From the NCBI RefSeq assembly GCF_013449375.1, contig NZ_JACDRR010000025.1, positions 20,697 through 84,696 on the forward strand: DNA of 64,000 nt, given 5' to 3'. Positions 8,593 through 19,215 of this stretch are shown here, piece by piece. The stretch's first letter is position 1. Each line of letters begins with the position of its first letter. The notes under the pieces are model-generated. The model searched no databases. It saw only the letters and a program-made list of their open reading frames with translations, and had not been told where the DNA came from. Source of the stretch: Pectobacterium sp. CFBP8739. GTDB taxonomy: Bacteria; Pseudomonadota; Gammaproteobacteria; Enterobacterales; Enterobacteriaceae. The position numbers and the translations under genes are program-made.

Positions 8593-9963
8593 ATGAAAAA
8601 AACATCATTACTATTTAGTGCACTGGCAATGAGTATAGGTTTGACCCTGTCCACGCTTCCCGCTGCAAATGCTGCGCTGCCTGCCGTGGTTCAAGGTCAA
8701 CAGACGCCAAGTCTGGCCCCGATGCTGGAAAAAGTCTTGCCAGCCGTCGTCAGCGTGCATGTTGAAGGTACACAGGTACAGCGTCAGCGTGTACCGGAAG
8801 AGTTCAAGTTTTTCTTTGGCCCGAACTTCCCGACGGACAAACAAAATTCTCGCCCGTTTGAAGGGCTGGGCTCTGGCGTCATTATTGATGCCGTGAAAGG
8901 TTACGTGCTCACTAATAATCACGTCATCAATAACGCCGACAAAATTCGCGTCCAGCTTAATGACGGACGTGAGTATGAGGCGAAATTGATTGGGCGTGAT
9001 GAGCAGACCGATATCGCCCTGCTACAGCTGAATGACGCCAAAAATCTGGTCTCTGTAAAAATGGCCGATTCCGATCAACTGCGCGTCGGTGATTTTGCCG
9101 TTGCCGTGGGTAACCCGTTCGGCCTTGGTCAGACTGCGACGTCCGGTATTATCTCTGCACTGGGGCGTAGCGGGTTGAATCTGGAAGGATTGGAAAACTT
9201 CATCCAGACCGATGCGTCTATCAACCGTGGTAACTCCGGCGGTGCGTTGGTTAACCTCAATGGTGAGCTGATCGGCATCAACACCGCGATCCTGGCGCCA
9301 GGCGGCGGGAACATCGGTATCGGTTTCGCGATCCCTAGCAACATGGCCCAGAATCTAGCGCAACAGCTGGTTGAATTTGGCGAGGTCAAACGCGGTCTGT
9401 TGGGTATTAAAGGCAGCGAGATGACGTCGGAAATGGCGAAGGCCTTCAACGTCGATGCACAACGTGGTGCCTTCGTCAGCGAAGTCTTACCGAAATCTGC
9501 CGCTGCGAAAGCTGGGATCAAGGCAGGCGACGTGTTGACGACGCTGGATGGTAAACCGATCAGCAGCTTTGCGGAATTGCGGGCGAAAGTCGGCACCACT
9601 GCGCCAGGCAAGACCGTGAAAATCGGCCTGCTGCGTGATGGCAAATCGCAGGAAGTGTCCGTCGTGTTGGATAACAGCTCATCGGCATCAACCAGCGCCG
9701 AAACGCTTTCACCGTCATTACAGGGTGCTTCTCTGACTAATGGTCAATTGAAAGACGGCAGCAAAGGCGTACAGATCGATAACGTTGCTAAGGACACCCC
9801 TGCGGCACAGGTCGGTCTGCAAAAAGGCGATGTCATCATCGGCGTGAACCGCGAGCGTATTGAAAACATCACGCAACTGCGCAAACTGCTGGAAGCGAAG
9901 CCTTCCGTTCTGGCGTTGAATATCGTCCGGGGCGAAGAAACGATTTATCTGCTGCTACGTTAA
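8593..9963 (+). CDS. degQ: Periplasmic serine endoprotease DegQ
   Basis: An HtrA-family protease/chaperone of the periplasm, 456 aa (E. coli DegQ 455). The signal peptide spans residues 1-27, ending AANA. The catalytic triad is His110 (TNNHVI), Asp140 (TDIALLQL) and Ser215 (GNSGGAL). Two PDZ domains follow (about 258-350 and 365-455), each with the GDVI/GLQKGD-type carboxylate loop, so it is DegQ/DegP-like rather than DegS. The ATG at 8593 starts the signal peptide; upstream in-frame codons encode no plausible leader. It lies 213 nt before degS. Confidence 0.96.
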   Translation: MKKTSLLFSALAMSIGLTLSTLPAANAALPAVVQGQQTPSLAPMLEKVLPAVVSVHVEGTQVQRQRVPEEFKFFFGPNFPTDKQNSRPFEGLGSGVIIDAVKGYVLTNNHVINNADKIRVQLNDGREYEAKLIGRDEQTDIALLQLNDAKNLVSVKMADSDQLRVGDFAVAVGNPFGLGQTATSGIISALGRSGLNLEGLENFIQTDASINRGNSGGALVNLNGELIGINTAILAPGGGNIGIGFAIPSNMAQNLAQQLVEFGEVKRGLLGIKGSEMTSEMAKAFNVDAQRGAFVSEVLPKSAAAKAGIKAGDVLTTLDGKPISSFAELRAKVGTTAPGKTVKIGLLRDGKSQEVSVVLDNSSSASTSAETLSPSLQGASLTNGQLKDGSKGVQIDNVAKDTPAAQVGLQKGDVIIGVNRERIENITQLRKLLEAKPSVLALNIVRGEETIYLLLR

Positions 9964-10039
9964 TCACCTGTCGTCTTTTTCGGTAGAGTAACCAAGCAGA
10001 AAGCCGTTGATGTTAAAAAATTTCTGGGAGAAATTTTTA

Positions 10040-10123
10040 ACGTTGTATCAGCAACGGCCCGTAAGGGTGGCGGCCAGGGATGACACGCCATAAAAAATCG
10101 GACACCGAATCATGCGGTGTCCG
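10040..10123. repeat. rrn-terminator-like sequence between degQ and degS
   Basis: The stretch 10040-10095 (CGTTG...CAACGGCCCGTAAGGGTGGCGG...ACGCCATAAA) matches, with small gaps, the spacer between the two rRNA operon terminators at the right end of this window (reverse complement of about 63833-63883). A 9-bp hairpin (10099-10107 with 10115-10123) follows, as a hairpin follows in the rrn copy. The hairpin has a run of six A on its left, so its intrinsic-terminator polarity is towards the minus strand, where no gene needs it. On the plus strand it may still weaken read-through from degQ to degS. Confidence 0.6.
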
Positions 10124-10176
10124 AACTTCTCGTGATATCCTCCCCCTACCTCTCTTTTTCACAGTAAATCACGGCC

Positions 10177-11274
10177 ATGCTTGCTAAGTTATTGCGTTCA
10201 GCACTCTTTGGTGCCCTCGTCGCCGGTATTATTCTGGCCGTCCTCCCATTCATTGGGTCTGGTTCGTCGTTTCTGAAAAGTAGTAACAGACAGGCAGATG
10301 GTTCGCCTGTCAGCTATCATCAGGGAGTGAGCCGTGCTGCGCCTGCTGTGGTTAACATTTACAACCGAGTTGCCAATCAAGAAAAACCCAGCGAAGTCGC
10401 TATTCACCCCCTGGGGTCTGGCGTCATCATGAATGAAAAAGGGTATATTTTAACCAACAAGCACGTGATTAATAACGTGCAGCAGATCCAGATAGAACTG
10501 TCAGACGGCAGGTTGTACGAAGCCCGCGTGATCGGTTCCGATTCCCTGACCGACTTAGCTGTGTTGCAAATTGATGGCGTCAATCTGCCCGTTATTCCGA
10601 TAAATGCCGACCGTCTCCCGCACGTTGGCGATGTCGTGATGGCAATCGGCAACCCTTATAATCTGGGGCAAACCGTCACTCAGGGTGTCATCAGCGCCAC
10701 TGGCCGCGTCAGCCTCAGCGCTTATGGTCAGCAACGAAGCCAAGTCGGACGTCAAAACTTGCTGCAAACCGATGCGTCCATTAACCACGGGAACTCCGGC
10801 GGTGCGCTGGTCAACACGCTCGGTGAACTGGTCGGTATCAATACCCTATCTTTTGATAAAAGTAGCAACGGCGAAACGCCGGAAGGCATTAGCTTCGCGA
10901 TTCCCGTGGCGCTGGCGACTAAGGTGATGGGCAAGCTCATCCGCGATGGTCGCGTCGTGCGTGGTTATATTGGCGTCAACGGTGTGCAGCTCGAAAACTT
11001 TGAGAACAGTACGTCGACCAACAGCCGTAATGCACAAGGGCGATTAACCGGTATTCTTGTGCAGACTATCGACCCTGGCGGACCAGCAGATAAAGCGGGG
11101 ATCCATATCGAAGATGTCATCGTAAGCGTGAACAATAAGCCTGCACGTTCGATTATTGAAACCATGGAGCAAGTTTCAGAAATACGTCCAGGCACCGTCA
11201 TTCCGGTCACTATTGAGCGCGATAATAAGCAAATCACACTACAAATGACGATTCAGGAATTTCCCAACCAATAG
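10177..11274 (+). CDS. degS: Membrane-anchored site-1 protease DegS
   Basis: A 365-aa HtrA-family regulatory protease that cleaves RseA when unfolded outer-membrane proteins bind its PDZ domain, starting the sigma-E response. One N-terminal membrane segment (about 9-27) replaces a cleaved signal peptide. The triad is His96 (TNKHVI), Asp126 (TDLAVL) and Ser207 (GNSGGAL). There is a single C-terminal PDZ domain (about 270-355). It is 10 residues longer than E. coli DegS, mostly in the loop YGQQRSQVGRQ before the active serine. In E. coli mdh follows degS; here murA is convergent. Confidence 0.95.
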   Translation: MLAKLLRSALFGALVAGIILAVLPFIGSGSSFLKSSNRQADGSPVSYHQGVSRAAPAVVNIYNRVANQEKPSEVAIHPLGSGVIMNEKGYILTNKHVINNVQQIQIELSDGRLYEARVIGSDSLTDLAVLQIDGVNLPVIPINADRLPHVGDVVMAIGNPYNLGQTVTQGVISATGRVSLSAYGQQRSQVGRQNLLQTDASINHGNSGGALVNTLGELVGINTLSFDKSSNGETPEGISFAIPVALATKVMGKLIRDGRVVRGYIGVNGVQLENFENSTSTNSRNAQGRLTGILVQTIDPGGPADKAGIHIEDVIVSVNNKPARSIIETMEQVSEIRPGTVIPVTIERDNKQITLQMTIQEFPNQ

Positions 11275-11325
11275 CAGTATTCAAAGCGCAAGTTGATAAA
11301 ACACCATCAGCAGACAAACAAGAAA

Positions 11326-11345
11326 CCGGGTGGGAACCCACCCGG
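11326..11345 (-). terminator. Terminator between convergent degS and murA
   Basis: Nine-bp arms CCGGGTGGG (11326-11334) and CCCACCCGG (11337-11345). The minus-strand reading is followed by TTTCTTGTTT, so it best serves murA; it may also stop degS transcripts. Confidence 0.75.
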
Positions 11346-11382
11346 CTAAAAACAGCATTTGAAGATTAAACGACAGAAACGC

Positions 11383-12678
<1,296 letters not shown>

Positions 12679-12727
12679 TCATCACACTGATACAGGCGAT
12701 TTCTCTCAGCTCACACACGGAGCGTAT

Positions 12728-12982
12728 TTAGAAGCCGTTCAGTTTACGGTCGCGTTGCCACTCTTCCGGCGTATAGGCCTTGATTGACAGTGCATGAATA
12801 CGATTATCCGCGATGTACTCCATCAGCGGCGCATAAACAGCCTGCTGTTTTTTTACTCGGCTCATTCCAGCAAAAAGTCCGCCCACCACGATGACCTGAA
12901 AATGGCTGCCATCACCAGAAACATGGGCTTCTTCCAGTGCTAATGCGTTCATCAGCACGTCTTTAATTTCGTTATTTTCCAT
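12728..12982 (-). CDS. ibaG: BolA-family protein IbaG
   Basis: An 84-aa acid-inducible BolA homologue (E. coli YrbA/IbaG) thought to act with monothiol glutaredoxin in iron-sulfur handling. The class II KH-like BolA fold is visible in [27 protein letters not shown] (residues about 27-53) and the conserved [11 protein letters not shown] near the C-terminus. It lies between mlaB and murA. Confidence 0.93.
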   Translation of the reverse strand: MENNEIKDVLMNALALEEAHVSGDGSHFQVIVVGGLFAGMSRVKKQQAVYAPLMEYIADNRIHALSIKAYTPEEWQRDRKLNGF

Positions 12983-13105
12983 CGCTCTCGATTTCTATGT
13001 CAGGGGGAGATGATTTACAGGGAGGTATCTTAGATGAATATGGCGCTATCTTAAACAAAGAATGCGCCGATGCCTGAAGGGGAAATCAGGCATCGGCATG
13101 ACAAG

Positions 13106-13396
13106 TTAAGACACAGGGATGATTTCATTCAGGTTATAGAGCGCAATGAGCGTTTTTAGCCGATCGCTGGCACCGATAATCGTTATCTCACTACCTGAAG
13201 AGGGCTGCTGATAAACATGCATCAGCAATGCCAAGCCAGCAGAATCAACGCGGTTTAACCCCGACACATCCAACACGGTTTTACCCGCGAGCAACGCTTC
13301 ACGCTGCTGCCAGAACGGTAACAGCGTTTCACGATCCAGATCGCCCGTTAACGCCAACGTGGAATCCTGCGCCTGCCAGTTCAATGCGTTCGCCAT
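13106..13396 (-). CDS. mlaB: Phospholipid transport STAS-domain protein MlaB
   Basis: A 96-aa cytoplasmic STAS protein that binds and stabilises the MlaF ATPase in the MlaFEDB complex. The STAS core TLALTGDLDRETLLPFW and the loop SGLNRVDSAGLALLMH (with Ser/Thr at the regulatory position) are present. I chose the ATG at 13396 (MANALNW) over the TTG at 13408, which overlaps the mlaC stop and lacks a spaced ribosome site. It comes directly after mlaC. Confidence 0.93.
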   Translation of the reverse strand: MANALNWQAQDSTLALTGDLDRETLLPFWQQREALLAGKTVLDVSGLNRVDSAGLALLMHVYQQPSSGSEITIIGASDRLKTLIALYNLNEIIPVS

Positions 13397-13409
13397 GTTC
13401 ACACCCAAA

Positions 13410-14039
13410 TTACTTTTTCTGATCCAACGTGATGGTCTGCTTCGCTGAGGATTCCAGCTGTTGAGTCAGGCCATCAACGCCTTTCTGACGCAGAATAGTC
13501 GCCCACTCGTTTTGCTTCGTGGTGATCATACTGACGCCTTCAGCAATCATGTCATACGCCTGCCAGTTACCCGTTTTGCTGTTCTTACGCCATTGGAAAT
13601 CCAGACGTACGGGAGGGCGGCCACCGTTGTCAATGATGGTCACGCGAATGGAAACGATATCGGCATTGCCCAGCGGCTGTTCTGGCGCAATCTGGTAAGT
13701 CTGCCCGTTATACATCGCCAGGGCCTGACCGTAAGCCTGCTCCAGATAGGCTTCAAACGCTTTGAAGTAGGCATCACGTTGTGCCGGTGTCGCATCTTTG
13801 TAGTAGCGACCCAGCACCAGCGCGCCGGCATATCTCACCTGCACATACGGCAGCAGTTCTTCACGTACGATAGTACGCAGATAGTCGGGGCTTTGTTTGA
13901 TTTTTGGTTGCTCGTTCTTTAAACGATCAAAGGTTTTTTCCGCCGCTTCATTCATTAAACGATAAGGGTTCGTTTGATCCGCCGCGTTGGCTAATGGCGC
14001 GACCACCAGTAAAGCCACCATCAGTAAACGTTTAAACAT
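13410..14039 (-). CDS. mlaC: Periplasmic phospholipid shuttle MlaC
   Basis: A 209-aa periplasmic lipid carrier that moves phospholipid between the outer-membrane MlaA-porin complex and inner-membrane MlaFEDB. The signal peptide is residues 1-19 ([19 protein letters not shown]). The mature part has the Tol_Tol_Ttg2 pattern [21 protein letters not shown] and the [24 protein letters not shown] segment. It lies 12 nt downstream of mlaD and 13 nt upstream of mlaB. Confidence 0.96.
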   Translation of the reverse strand: MFKRLLMVALLVVAPLANAADQTNPYRLMNEAAEKTFDRLKNEQPKIKQSPDYLRTIVREELLPYVQVRYAGALVLGRYYKDATPAQRDAYFKAFEAYLEQAYGQALAMYNGQTYQIAPEQPLGNADIVSIRVTIIDNGGRPPVRLDFQWRKNSKTGNWQAYDMIAEGVSMITTKQNEWATILRQKGVDGLTQQLESSAKQTITLDQKK

Positions 14040-14051
14040 GCAGATATCCTC

Positions 14052-14618
14052 TTATGGATGTGAAGGAACAGGTTCGTTGTTGTGCTCAGGGGGTGCCGCA
14101 GGATCGGCACCCGCCTCAGTATCCGCTTCACCGGCATTATCGTCGCTATTGCTGCCGCTCTTATATAGGAATTGACCGATGAGATCTTCAAGCACCATCG
14201 CTGACTTGGTGTCCTGAATCACACCGCCATCCTTAAGGATAGTCGTGCCCATTTCTTCATCTTCAAACCCAATGTTCAGTGCTAGATACTGTTCGCCCAG
14301 CAAACCAGACGTACGAATGGCCAGAGAGCTGGTATCAGGGATATGATCGTAGCGCTGCTGAATATCCATCGCTACGCGCGGCAGATACGTTTTCTCGTCC
14401 AACGAAATATCCGCCACGCGGCCAATGACCACGCCGCCAATGCGGATCGGAGAACGCGCTTTCAGCCCGCCAATATTGTCAAACGTCGCGTACAGACGAT
14501 ACGTCGGCTCACTACCGATCGATTTGAGATCGGCGACTTTCAGGCATAAAAAGAGGATGGCAGCCAGCGCGATCAACATAAACACACCAACCCAGACTTC
14601 AGTTTTCTTTGTTTGCAT
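14052..14618 (-). CDS. mlaD: Phospholipid transport MCE protein MlaD
   Basis: A 188-aa inner-membrane-anchored MCE protein whose hexamer forms the periplasmic lipid channel of MlaFEDB. One membrane helix spans about residues 9-29. The MCE domain runs from YATFDNIGGLKARSPIRIGG to the hydrophobic pore-forming LAIRTSGLLGEQYLALNIG. A low-complexity acidic tail ends in PVPSHP. I chose MQTKKTEVWVG (14618), matching E. coli, over an in-frame start five codons earlier. It lies 4 nt after mlaE. Confidence 0.95.
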   Translation of the reverse strand: MQTKKTEVWVGVFMLIALAAILFLCLKVADLKSIGSEPTYRLYATFDNIGGLKARSPIRIGGVVIGRVADISLDEKTYLPRVAMDIQQRYDHIPDTSSLAIRTSGLLGEQYLALNIGFEDEEMGTTILKDGGVIQDTKSAMVLEDLIGQFLYKSGSNSDDNAGEADTEAGADPAAPPEHNNEPVPSHP

Positions 14619-14622
14619 CGAC

Positions 14623-15405
14623 TCAGTTCCCAAACATCAGTGCTGTCAGCACAAAATCCAATCCCAGTACCGCTAACGACGAGTGCACGACGGTTCGGGT
14701 CGTTGCACGGCTAATCCCTTCAGACGTCGGGATCGCGTCATAGCCGTTAAACAGTGCAATCCAGGTCACGGTAATCGCAAATACGATACTTTTAATCACG
14801 CAGTTCAAGACATCCTGACGCCAGTCAACCGCGCCCTGCATAGCAGACCAGAAGAACCCGCTGTCGATGCCCTTCCAGTCCACCCCGACCAGCGCGCCGC
14901 CCCAAATACCCACCGCGACAAAAATCACCGCCAGCAGTGGCATGCTGATTAATCCTGCCCAGAAGCGCGGCGCGACAACGCGACGCAGCGGATCGACCGC
15001 CATCATCTCCATGCTGGAAAGCTGCTCTGTCGCCTTCATCAGGCCAATTTCTGCCGTCAGCGCGGAACCCGCACGGCCCGCGAACAGCAATGCCGTCACT
15101 ACCGGACCAAGCTCACGCAGCAGCGACAGCGCCACCATCATGCCCAGACTGGCCTCGGCGCTGTAAGTCGTCAGGATGATAAAGCCTTGCAACCCCAAAA
15201 CCATGCCAATGAACAGGCCGGAAACCATGATGATCAGCAGCGACTGCACGCCAACGCTGTAAAGCTGTTTCACCAATAGCGGCCACTGTTTTCTGAATTC
15301 GGGTTTACCCACCAGCGCATTAAACAGCATCAGCCCAGCACGCCCAAACGCCGCACTAATGGAGATTCCCTGACGCCCCAACGACGCCAACGTCCGTAAT
15401 AACAT
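14623..15405 (-). CDS. mlaE: Phospholipid ABC permease MlaE
   Basis: A 260-aa permease of the MlaFEDB inner-membrane transporter, the same length as E. coli MlaE. Several membrane helices flank the conserved [20 protein letters not shown] and [20 protein letters not shown] segments; the latter carries the coupling helix toward MlaF. The C-terminus [17 protein letters not shown] is conserved. It lies between mlaF and mlaD. Confidence 0.97.
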   Translation of the reverse strand: MLLRTLASLGRQGISISAAFGRAGLMLFNALVGKPEFRKQWPLLVKQLYSVGVQSLLIIMVSGLFIGMVLGLQGFIILTTYSAEASLGMMVALSLLRELGPVVTALLFAGRAGSALTAEIGLMKATEQLSSMEMMAVDPLRRVVAPRFWAGLISMPLLAVIFVAVGIWGGALVGVDWKGIDSGFFWSAMQGAVDWRQDVLNCVIKSIVFAITVTWIALFNGYDAIPTSEGISRATTRTVVHSSLAVLGLDFVLTALMFGN

Positions 15406-15412
15406 GACTGCG

Positions 15413-16225
15413 TTAACTCCCTGAACCTAGCAGCGACGTTTTATAGTCGCCCGCCGGAAAACGGAAAGGCACTGGCCCGTCGGCGATACCGTCCAGAAAC
15501 TGACGAACCTGTGGGTCAGTGTTCGCCCGCAATTCATCTGCCGTTCCTTCTGCTACCACCCGTTTGTCGGCCACGATATACGCGTAATCGGCGATGCTCA
15601 TCACCTCTGGTACATCGTGAGAAACCACAATGCAGGTCACGCCCAATGCATGGTTCAACTCATCGATGAGCTTCACCAACGTCCCCAGCGTGATCGGATC
15701 CTGCCCGACAAAAGGCTCATCAAACATAATCAGTTGCGGGTCAAGCGCAATGGCTCTCGCCAGCGCCGCGCGCCGCGCCATACCGCCGGACAGTTCCGCA
15801 GGCATCAGTTCCGATGCACCGCGTAGCCCCACCGCTTCCAGCTTCATCATCACGATGCTGCGCAGCAGCGATTCCGGCAGCTTAGTATGTTCACGTAGCG
15901 GCCAGGCGACATTATCAAACACGTTCAAATCGGTGAATAACGCCCCGGACTGAAACAACATGCTCATTTTCTTGCGCGCGTTGTACAGTTCGCTGCGCGA
16001 CAGCGACGGGATATTCTCGCCATCAAACCAGATGTCGCCGCTGTCCGGCTGTAGCTGCCCACCAATCAGGCGCAACAGCGTGGTTTTACCAATGCCGGAA
16101 GGCCCCATGATCGCGGTGACCTTGCCTTTAGGCACATTCAGCGTGATGTCCGTAAAGATCTCTCGCTCTCCGCGCCGAAAGCTAAGACCACGGATCTCAA
16201 CCAGATTAGTTGCCTCATGGTGCAT
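15413..16225 (-). CDS. mlaF: Phospholipid ABC transporter ATPase MlaF
   Basis: ATP-binding subunit of MlaFEDB, which maintains outer-membrane lipid asymmetry. Walker [10 protein letters not shown], signature LSGGMARR, Walker B LIMFDEP and the His-loop SHDVPEV are intact. The C-terminal extension ending in SLLGSGS is the family tail that docks MlaB. I chose the ATG at 16225 ([11 protein letters not shown], 270 aa; E. coli 269) because AAGGA lies nine nt upstream. The ATG at 16234 sits directly against that site and would add three residues. First gene of the mla operon. Confidence 0.95.
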   Translation of the reverse strand: MHHEATNLVEIRGLSFRRGEREIFTDITLNVPKGKVTAIMGPSGIGKTTLLRLIGGQLQPDSGDIWFDGENIPSLSRSELYNARKKMSMLFQSGALFTDLNVFDNVAWPLREHTKLPESLLRSIVMMKLEAVGLRGASELMPAELSGGMARRAALARAIALDPQLIMFDEPFVGQDPITLGTLVKLIDELNHALGVTCIVVSHDVPEVMSIADYAYIVADKRVVAEGTADELRANTDPQVRQFLDGIADGPVPFRFPAGDYKTSLLGSGS

Positions 16226-16515
16226 TATTTCCATTCCTTACCCATCAGTACGCTTATACAGAGCGTCTTTTACTCCAGCCTAATGGCTGGCTTTCATCAA
16301 GGTGCGAGTTTTACAAAAACTTACCGTAAGTTCTTGTCCAAAATGGCGGCACAAACCGTTACTGGGTTTTACTTATCGCGACAGGTTTTACTTTTTCGCC
16401 AAGCACCGTCAGAATTAGCATTCATCACAGAAAATGCTTTTTGTGCGAAAATCGTCCAGAAATGCTGACTTATTCGACAACAAGCCGGTGATTATATCCT
16501 ATTAAAGGACGCTGC

Positions 16516-17481
16516 ATGCTCTTTGCAACACTACTTTTGATCGTTGGTTTGCTACTACTGGTTTACGGTGCCGATCGTCTTGTCTATGGCGCCGCCGTGC
16601 TTGCGCGTTCTCTTGGCTTACCGCCTTTCGTTATCGGTATCACCATTGTCGGCTTCGGCACCTCGCTACCCGAACTGATTGTTTCCGTTACCGCCGCCTT
16701 AAACGATCAGAACGATATGGCCGTCGGTAATGTTATCGGCTCTAATATCACCAATATCTTACTCATTCTCGGCAGCGCGGCGCTCATTCGGCCGCTAACG
16801 GTACATTCAGCCATCCTGCGCCGGGAATTGCCGCTCATGTTGTCCGTCACTTTATTGTGTGGCGTTTTACTGCATGATAGCTACCTGAGCCGCACAGACG
16901 GCATGATGCTGCTCTTCGCCGCCGTTCTGTGTCTGGTGTTGATACTGCGTATGGCGCAGCAGGCACAGCGAGAAGGCGGCGATAGCCTGACGCGCGAACA
17001 ACTGGCGGAACTCCCGCAGGATGACAGCAGCCAGATGGTGGCCGTGTTGTGGTTGATTCTCGGCCTGATTATTTTACCTATGGCCGCTCGTATGGTGGTG
17101 GATAACGCCACCGTCATTGCTCGCTACTTCGACGTCAGTGAATTGACCATCGGGCTAACAATATTGGCGATCGGTACTAGCCTGCCTGAACTGGCGACCG
17201 CCATCGTCGGGACGTTGAAGAAAGAAGATGATATTGCGCTGGGCAACCTGATTGGCTCGAACATTTTTAATATCGCGATTGTCTTGGGCGTTCCCGCCCT
17301 GCTCTCGCCGGGCGCACTGAATCCTCAGGTTTTTCAACGCGACTATTGGGTCATGCTGGCGGCGAGCGTGTTGTTAACCGTACTGTGCCTCAGTAAAGAA
17401 CGCCGTATAGGACAAGGTGCAGGCGCATTATTATGCTGCGCGTTTATCGCCTATCTGACGGTGTTGTTCTTTTTTTCATAA
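16516..17481 (+). CDS. yrbG: Calcium/sodium antiporter-family protein YrbG
   Basis: A 321-aa inner-membrane protein of the CaCA cation exchanger family with two inverted alpha-repeats. The first has FGTSLPELIVS and GNVIGSNITN, the second IGTSLPELATA and GNLIGSNIFN; the acidic residues in these are the cation ligands. About ten hydrophobic helices with a charged central loop are visible. E. coli YrbG is 325 aa and its physiological ion is unsettled. It is divergent from mlaF and 57 nt before kdsD. Confidence 0.93.
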   Translation: MLFATLLLIVGLLLLVYGADRLVYGAAVLARSLGLPPFVIGITIVGFGTSLPELIVSVTAALNDQNDMAVGNVIGSNITNILLILGSAALIRPLTVHSAILRRELPLMLSVTLLCGVLLHDSYLSRTDGMMLLFAAVLCLVLILRMAQQAQREGGDSLTREQLAELPQDDSSQMVAVLWLILGLIILPMAARMVVDNATVIARYFDVSELTIGLTILAIGTSLPELATAIVGTLKKEDDIALGNLIGSNIFNIAIVLGVPALLSPGALNPQVFQRDYWVMLAASVLLTVLCLSKERRIGQGAGALLCCAFIAYLTVLFFFS

Positions 17482-17538
17482 GAAACTGTTTTTCATAATT
17501 ACGCTGTTCCGTTTTTCATCATAATCAGGACTATTGGT

Positions 17539-18630
17539 ATGTCACAGTTTGAACAAGATGCTCGTCTAAAACAGCAGTCTGACCGTTCACTATCCGACCA
17601 TGCACAACAAGCCGATCATGCACCACAAGCCGCGCATACGCGACAAAAGTCTCATCAACTACCCGCCGATTTCGACTTTCAGCAGGCGGGCAAGCAGGTA
17701 CTGAGTATCGAACGCGATGGGCTTGCGCAATTAGACCAGTACATTGATGACAATTTTACCCTCGCCTGTAAAAAGATATTCCATTGCCAGGGTAAAGTCG
17801 TGGTGATGGGAATGGGTAAATCCGGTCACATTGGTTGCAAGATAGCCGCGACCTTCGCCAGTACCGGTACGCCTGCTTTTTTTGTTCATCCGGGCGAAGC
17901 CAGCCACGGCGACCTCGGTATGGTGACGCCGCACGATATCGTGATCGCCATTTCCAACTCCGGCGAGTCTCATGAAATTCTGTCTCTGATTCCCGTCCTG
18001 AAACGCCAGAAAGTGTTCCTGATCTGTATGACCGGCGCGCCGGAAAGTACGATGGGTAAAGCGGCGGACATTCACCTGTGCGTGCACGTCCCGCAGGAAG
18101 CCTGCCCGCTTGGTCTCGCCCCCACTACCAGCACCACTGCGACGCTGGTCATGGGAGACGCGCTGGCCGTGGCCTTGCTACAGGCGCGTGGCTTTACCGC
18201 CGAAGATTTTGCCCTTTCTCACCCTGGTGGCGCACTCGGCCGCAAACTTTTACTGCGCGTCAGCGATATCATGCATTCAGGCGACGAGATCCCGCACGTC
18301 CCACACGATGCTTCACTGCGTGATGCGCTGGTGGAAATTACGCGCAAAAATCTGGGTATGACGGTAATCTGCGAAGCGGATATGAAAATTCAGGGCATCT
18401 TTACCGATGGTGACCTGCGCCGCATCTTCGACATGAATATTGACTTGAACAGCGCGCGCATTGCTGATGTGATGACCGCGGGCGGCATCCGGGTCGCACC
18501 GCAAACGCTGGCGGTGGATGCACTTAACCTGATGCAGTCACGCCACATCACCTCAGTGCTGGTGGCAGAAAACGATCGTCTGGTCGGGATCGTCCATATG
18601 CACGATATGCTGCGGGCTGGCGTGGTTTAA
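17539..18630 (+). CDS. kdsD: D-arabinose 5-phosphate isomerase KdsD
   Basis: Interconverts ribulose 5-phosphate and arabinose 5-phosphate for Kdo synthesis. A SIS sugar-isomerase domain (about 75-215, with GMGKSGHIG and ISNSGES) is followed by two CBS domains (about 245-360). At 363 aa it is about 35 aa longer than E. coli KdsD (328). The whole excess is an N-terminal extension rich in His, Gln, Ala and Asp, partly built from three 18-bp imperfect repeats at 17596-17649 that encode DHAQQA, DHAPQA and AHTRQK. The homologous part begins at PADFDFQQAGKQVL; no alternative ATG, GTG or TTG start next to it with a good ribosome site is evident. Confidence 0.96.
   Translation: MSQFEQDARLKQQSDRSLSDHAQQADHAPQAAHTRQKSHQLPADFDFQQAGKQVLSIERDGLAQLDQYIDDNFTLACKKIFHCQGKVVVMGMGKSGHIGCKIAATFASTGTPAFFVHPGEASHGDLGMVTPHDIVIAISNSGESHEILSLIPVLKRQKVFLICMTGAPESTMGKAADIHLCVHVPQEACPLGLAPTTSTTATLVMGDALAVALLQARGFTAEDFALSHPGGALGRKLLLRVSDIMHSGDEIPHVPHDASLRDALVEITRKNLGMTVICEADMKIQGIFTDGDLRRIFDMNIDLNSARIADVMTAGGIRVAPQTLAVDALNLMQSRHITSVLVAENDRLVGIVHMHDMLRAGVV
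17596..17649 (+). repeat. Three 18-bp in-frame tandem repeats in kdsD
   Basis: Units 17596-17613 and 17614-17631 differ at two positions. Unit 17632-17649 is more diverged. Each encodes six residues (DHAQQA, DHAPQA, AHTRQK), so copy-number change would keep the frame. Confidence 0.8.
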
Positions 18631-18648
18631 AAGAAAGGATAATTGTGA

Positions 18649-19215
18649 ATGAGTGAAGTCAGGGCACAAACCGATACCTGCTATGGGCCTGTCGATCAAC
18701 AGGTACTGGATAAAGCCCGTGAAGTTCGCCTGTTAATCTGCGACGTTGACGGCGTGATGTCCGATGGTCTGATTTACATGGGCAATCATGGCGAAGAGCT
18801 GAAAGCCTTTAACGTCCGCGACGGCTATGGCATTCGCTGCTTGCTGACGTCCGATATTGAAGTTGCCATCATCACTGGGCGTTCAGCAAAACTGCTGGAA
18901 GATCGGTGTAAAACACTGGGCATTAACCATCTTTATCAGGGGCAATCGGATAAGGTTTTGGCCTTCAACGATCTGTTGGATAAACTGTCTGTAACGGCAA
19001 ATCAGGTCGCGTATATCGGCGACGATATGATCGACTGGCCTGTGATGGCACAGGTTGGGCTGAGCGTTGCCGTGGCAGACGCCCACCCGCTGCTGTTACC
19101 ACGCGCAGATTATGTCACCCGTCTTGCGGGCGGGCGTGGCGCAGTACGTGAGCTGTGTGATTTGATTCTGTTCTCGCAGGACAAGCTGGAGCATGCCAAA
19201 GGGTTGTCAATATGA
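18649..19215 (+). CDS. kdsC: 3-deoxy-D-manno-octulosonate 8-phosphate phosphatase
   Basis: A HAD-superfamily (C0, cap-less) phosphatase that releases Kdo from Kdo-8-phosphate. It is 188 aa, equal to E. coli KdsC. The catalytic aspartates are Asp32 and Asp34 in LLICDVDGVMSDG; the conserved AIITGRSA and YIGDDMIDWPVM motifs follow. It is 18 nt after kdsD and overlaps lptC by 4 nt (ATGA), which suggests translational coupling. Confidence 0.97.
   Translation: MSEVRAQTDTCYGPVDQQVLDKAREVRLLICDVDGVMSDGLIYMGNHGEELKAFNVRDGYGIRCLLTSDIEVAIITGRSAKLLEDRCKTLGINHLYQGQSDKVLAFNDLLDKLSVTANQVAYIGDDMIDWPVMAQVGLSVAVADAHPLLLPRADYVTRLAGGRGAVRELCDLILFSQDKLEHAKGLSI

Noticed and set aside
17596..17649. CRISPR-like repeats
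   Set aside because: Three contiguous 18-bp in-frame units without spacers; a coding tandem repeat. No CRISPR array or cas gene was found in the window.
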